DNA from: Gymnodinialimonas phycosphaerae
GTDB lineage: Bacteria > Pseudomonadota > Alphaproteobacteria > Rhodobacterales > Rhodobacteraceae
DNA: 64,000 nt
Assembly (NCBI RefSeq): GCF_019195455.1
Contig: NZ_JAIMBW010000001.1
Coordinates: 3,190,001-3,254,000, forward strand
Reading direction: 5' to 3'
Of the stretch, positions 61,789 to 64,000 are shown piece by piece. Each line of letters opens with the position of its first letter. The stretch's first letter is position 1. Below the pieces are notes generated by a model. The model saw only the letters and a program-made list of their open reading frames with translations. It searched no databases and was not told the origin of the DNA. The position numbers and the translations under genes were made by a program.

Positions 61789-62693
61789 TGGCCAGAGGCA
61801 CAGAGAAACGAGGTCTCGGTCGAGGCTTGTCCGCCCTGATGGCGGATATCGAACCCACTGCATCGTCCGTGGACGTCGCAGGTGGTTCCGCTGCCGCGCC
61901 CTCCAAGGGCGGTCGACTGGTTCCAGTTGAACAGATCAGTCCGAATCCAGATCAGCCGCGCCGGTATTTCTCTCAAGCTGCTATGGAAGAGCTTGCGGCA
62001 TCGGTCCGCGAGAAAGGCATCATTCAGCCGCTTATCTTGCGCCCCGACCCTGCGGATCAAACGCGATATCAGATTGTCGCCGGTGAACGCCGCTGGCGAG
62101 CCGCTCAAATCGCGCAGCTGCATGAATTGCCCGCCATTGTGCGGGACTTCGATGATACCGAGGTTCTTGAAGTCGCCATCATCGAGAACATTCAGCGCGC
62201 AGACCTCAATGCCGTCGAAGAAGCGCAGGGTTATCGCCAGTTGATGGAAAAGTTTGGCCATACACAGGATCAACTCGCGACGGCCATGGGGAAGAGCCGC
62301 AGCCATCTGGCAAACACTATGCGCCTGTTGCAACTGCCAGAAGAGATTCAGACACTTCTGCAGGAAGGCCATCTGTCCGCTGGCCACGCCCGTGCGTTGA
62401 TCACGGCAGACGATCCAATCGCCCTGGCGCGCCGCGCCGTCAAGGATGGCATGTCCGTTCGTGAGGTCGAGAAGGCTGCGAAATCTCTTGGTGAGCTCCG
62501 CAAGAAGAAACCACGCCACGCGGCATCAGAAAAGGACGCAGATACCCGCATCCTTGAAAGTGACTTGTCTCGCATACTAGGGATGGGTGTCGTGATCGAT
62601 CACGACGCAAACGCCGGCGGTGGAAAACTATCTATTAAATACAAAGACTTATCACAGCTGGACGATCTGCTTAGGCTGTTGAATACCAGGTAG
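61788..62693 (+). CDS. parB: Chromosome partitioning protein ParB
   Basis: ParB (Spo0J) is a CTPase clamp that loads at parS and spreads. The 301-residue protein has the N-terminal box LGRGLSALMADIE for ParA contact, the CTP-binding motif VAGERRWRAAQIAQL with IIENIQRADLNAVEEAQGY, the parS helix-turn-helix around QDQLATAMGKSRSHLANTMR, and a C-terminal dimer domain. It converges on hemW with three bases between the stops. Its two sites lie upstream in mnmG and rsmG. Confidence 0.96.
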   Translation: MARGTEKRGLGRGLSALMADIEPTASSVDVAGGSAAAPSKGGRLVPVEQISPNPDQPRRYFSQAAMEELAASVREKGIIQPLILRPDPADQTRYQIVAGERRWRAAQIAQLHELPAIVRDFDDTEVLEVAIIENIQRADLNAVEEAQGYRQLMEKFGHTQDQLATAMGKSRSHLANTMRLLQLPEEIQTLLQEGHLSAGHARALITADDPIALARRAVKDGMSVREVEKAAKSLGELRKKKPRHAASEKDADTRILESDLSRILGMGVVIDHDANAGGGKLSIKYKDLSQLDDLLRLLNTR

Positions 62694-62696
62694 CCG

Positions 62697-63869
62697 CTAG
62701 GCCAGCAGCTCTCGCAATATGCCGTTCAGCACGGGCCGCCCTTTGGCTGTGGCCCTCAAGTGGGAGCCATGTTGTTCGATCAGCCCAAGATCCGATAGTT
62801 CTGCGACTTTGCTTGCATCCACAGACTCTCCGCGAAGGAGAGAAAACCTATTCAAATCAGACCCTTCTGCAAGGCGCAGGGACATCATCAGGTATTCTTC
62901 CGCTTGTTCGCTCGGGGTGATTTCCGTTCGCTGGCTCGCTCCAGACCCTGTGTTGGACACCGCATCAAGCCACGTCTGGGGTTGCAAGAACGTCTCCGTC
63001 GCAAACCTGCGGCCGTTCAATGAGACCCGCCCATGGGCACCGGGCCCGACACCTGCGTAATCCCCGGAACGCCAGTACACCAAATTGTGCCGGGATTGCC
63101 CGAAGTCCGACGCGTGGTTCGAAATCTCGTAGGCTGGCAAACCCGCAGCGCCGCATAAATCCTGAGTCAGGTCATACATGTCAGCGCTCAGATCTTCGCC
63201 CGGAAGCCCCTTCAACCCACCGCGCGCGTGGCGTGCTCCGAAGGCTGTGCCCGGCTCGATCGTCAACTGATAGAGCGACAGGTGATCTGCGGCCAAATCC
63301 AGCGCCTGGGTCAATTCAGCCCGCCAATCTGCAAGGCCTTGATCTTGCCGCGCATAGATCAGGTCGAAACTCACCCGTTCAAACGCGGCCTTTGCAACAT
63401 CAATCGCCGCGTAAGCTTCCCGCACCGAATGTAGACGGCCCAAACGCTTCAAATCAGCATCATTCAATGCCTGCACACCCATGGAGACGCGGTTCACCCC
63501 CGCATCACGATACCCGGCGAACCTGCCCGCCTCGACCGATGAGGGATTCGCTTCAAGCGTGACCTCCAAATCGTTGGAAACGGGCCAAAGCCGCCGAATA
63601 GCCTCTAGAATGGCAGCAACACTGGACGGTTCCATGAGCGAGGGTGTGCCGCCGCCGAAGAACACACTCCCCAACGTGCGCCCAGGAAGTTCTGCGGCAA
63701 TCCTGTCGATCTCGCTCAAATAGGCCCGCAACCAGGCACCTTGATCGATCTGGGCCGAGACGTGGCTATTGAAGTCGCAGTAGGGGCACTTGGCCTCACA
63801 AAACGGCCAATGGATGTAGAGGCCGAAGCCCCCCGCCTGCCAATCTGCCGTGGGCTCACTCGTCGCCAA
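62697..63869 (-). CDS. hemW: Radical SAM haem chaperone HemW (HemN-like)
   Basis: A 390-residue radical SAM protein of the HemW group, related to oxygen-independent coproporphyrinogen III oxidase. HemW binds haem and delivers it to respiratory enzymes. The cluster motif is [13 protein letters not shown] (CxxxCxxC) near residue 24; [15 protein letters not shown] follows. Most HemN members carry a longer N-terminal extension, which is missing here, in favour of HemW. Translation seems to begin at TTG 63869, inside the end of rdgB; no ATG or GTG is available before the homologous region. Confidence 0.88.
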   Translation of the reverse strand: MATSEPTADWQAGGFGLYIHWPFCEAKCPYCDFNSHVSAQIDQGAWLRAYLSEIDRIAAELPGRTLGSVFFGGGTPSLMEPSSVAAILEAIRRLWPVSNDLEVTLEANPSSVEAGRFAGYRDAGVNRVSMGVQALNDADLKRLGRLHSVREAYAAIDVAKAAFERVSFDLIYARQDQGLADWRAELTQALDLAADHLSLYQLTIEPGTAFGARHARGGLKGLPGEDLSADMYDLTQDLCGAAGLPAYEISNHASDFGQSRHNLVYWRSGDYAGVGPGAHGRVSLNGRRFATETFLQPQTWLDAVSNTGSGASQRTEITPSEQAEEYLMMSLRLAEGSDLNRFSLLRGESVDASKVAELSDLGLIEQHGSHLRATAKGRPVLNGILRELLA

Positions 63870-64000
63870 AGATTTTCACCAGCTGCGCCACGGCTTTCGC
63901 GCGGTGGCTGATCTTGTTCTTCTCCCAGCGATCCATCTCACCGAAGGTGATCGTGTATCCATCGGGTTGAAAGATCGGATCATAGCCGTGACCCTCCGCC
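63856..64000 (-). CDS. rdgB: XTP/dITP pyrophosphatase RdgB, C-terminal fragment (cut by window edge)
   Basis: Only the last 47 codons are inside the window. They read [20 protein letters not shown] and continue with [14 protein letters not shown], the conserved C-terminal part of RdgB/HAM1, which removes deaminated purine nucleotides. The stop TGA (63856-63858) overlaps the hemW start region by 14 bases, so hemW is translated from the end of rdgB mRNA. Confidence 0.88.
   Translation of the reverse strand, partial: AEGHGYDPIFQPDGYTITFGEMDRWEKNKISHRAKAVAQLVKIFGDE

Overview
The window carries a nearly complete photosynthesis gene cluster (PGC) of a purple alphaproteobacterium, followed by an ordinary chromosomal block that looks like the surroundings of the replication origin. 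Gene content and order (crtBI / crtA-bchIDO / cycA-hemA-puhE-acsF-puhCBA-lhaA-bchMLHBNF / aerR-ppsR-bchG-PucC-like-bchP-idi / pufCMLAB-pufQ-bchZYX-bchC-crtFE / crtDC) point to a Rhodobacteraceae member. The oxygen-dependent cyclase acsF is present. The oxygen-independent cyclase bchE, bchJ, pufX and pucBA are not seen, and a tetraheme pufC is present. This suggests an aerobic anoxygenic phototroph of the Roseobacter type. The genus cannot be fixed from the sequence alone.

Positions 1-6097: crtB (cut by the window edge) and crtI on the minus strand; crtA, bchI, bchD and bchO on the plus strand, diverging from a promoter region with two PpsR boxes. Positions 6151-22338: one long minus-strand superoperon read bchF-bchN-bchB-bchH-bchL-bchM-lhaA-puhA-puhB-puhC-orf-acsF-puhE-hemA-cycA. 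Most genes overlap by 1-4 bases. Together they supply the pigment pathway, reaction-centre subunit H, assembly factors, 5-aminolevulinate and a soluble cytochrome. Positions 22650-28944: the regulators aerR/ppaA and ppsR, then bchG, a PucC-like transporter, bchP and idi. A small secreted protein of unknown role and dxs follow. Positions 31439-42555: the classical crtEF-bchCXYZ-pufQBALMC superoperon on the minus strand, ending in a strong terminator. Positions 42655-45059: crtD and crtC.

Nine perfect TGT-N12-ACA boxes plus one imperfect box lie in five intergenic regions of the PGC (crtI/crtA, bchF/aerR, ppsR/bchG, crtF/bchC, crtE/crtD). This makes PpsR with its antirepressor AerR the likely master switch, and both genes are encoded inside the cluster.

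From 45114 the window changes to housekeeping genes: hslV, a membrane protein, hslU, a lipoprotein hydrolase, Smr, mltA, a Tim44-like protein, fxsA, secB, dnaQ, coaE, aroE and maf. On the right are rho, mnmE, mnmG, rsmG, parA, parB, hemW and the end of rdgB. maf and rho diverge from a 539-base, partly AT-rich, repeat-rich gap that is the best oriC candidate. Two perfect parS sites lie inside mnmG and rsmG just before parAB. The PGC therefore sits about 10 kb from the probable origin.

The less expected points are: a duplicated GC-rich palindromic element inside the reading frame of bchB; crtD and crtC without normal start codons; a PpsR box two bases before the bchG start; related C-terminal tails on PufL and PufM; and convergent genes whose stop codons lie inside palindromes.
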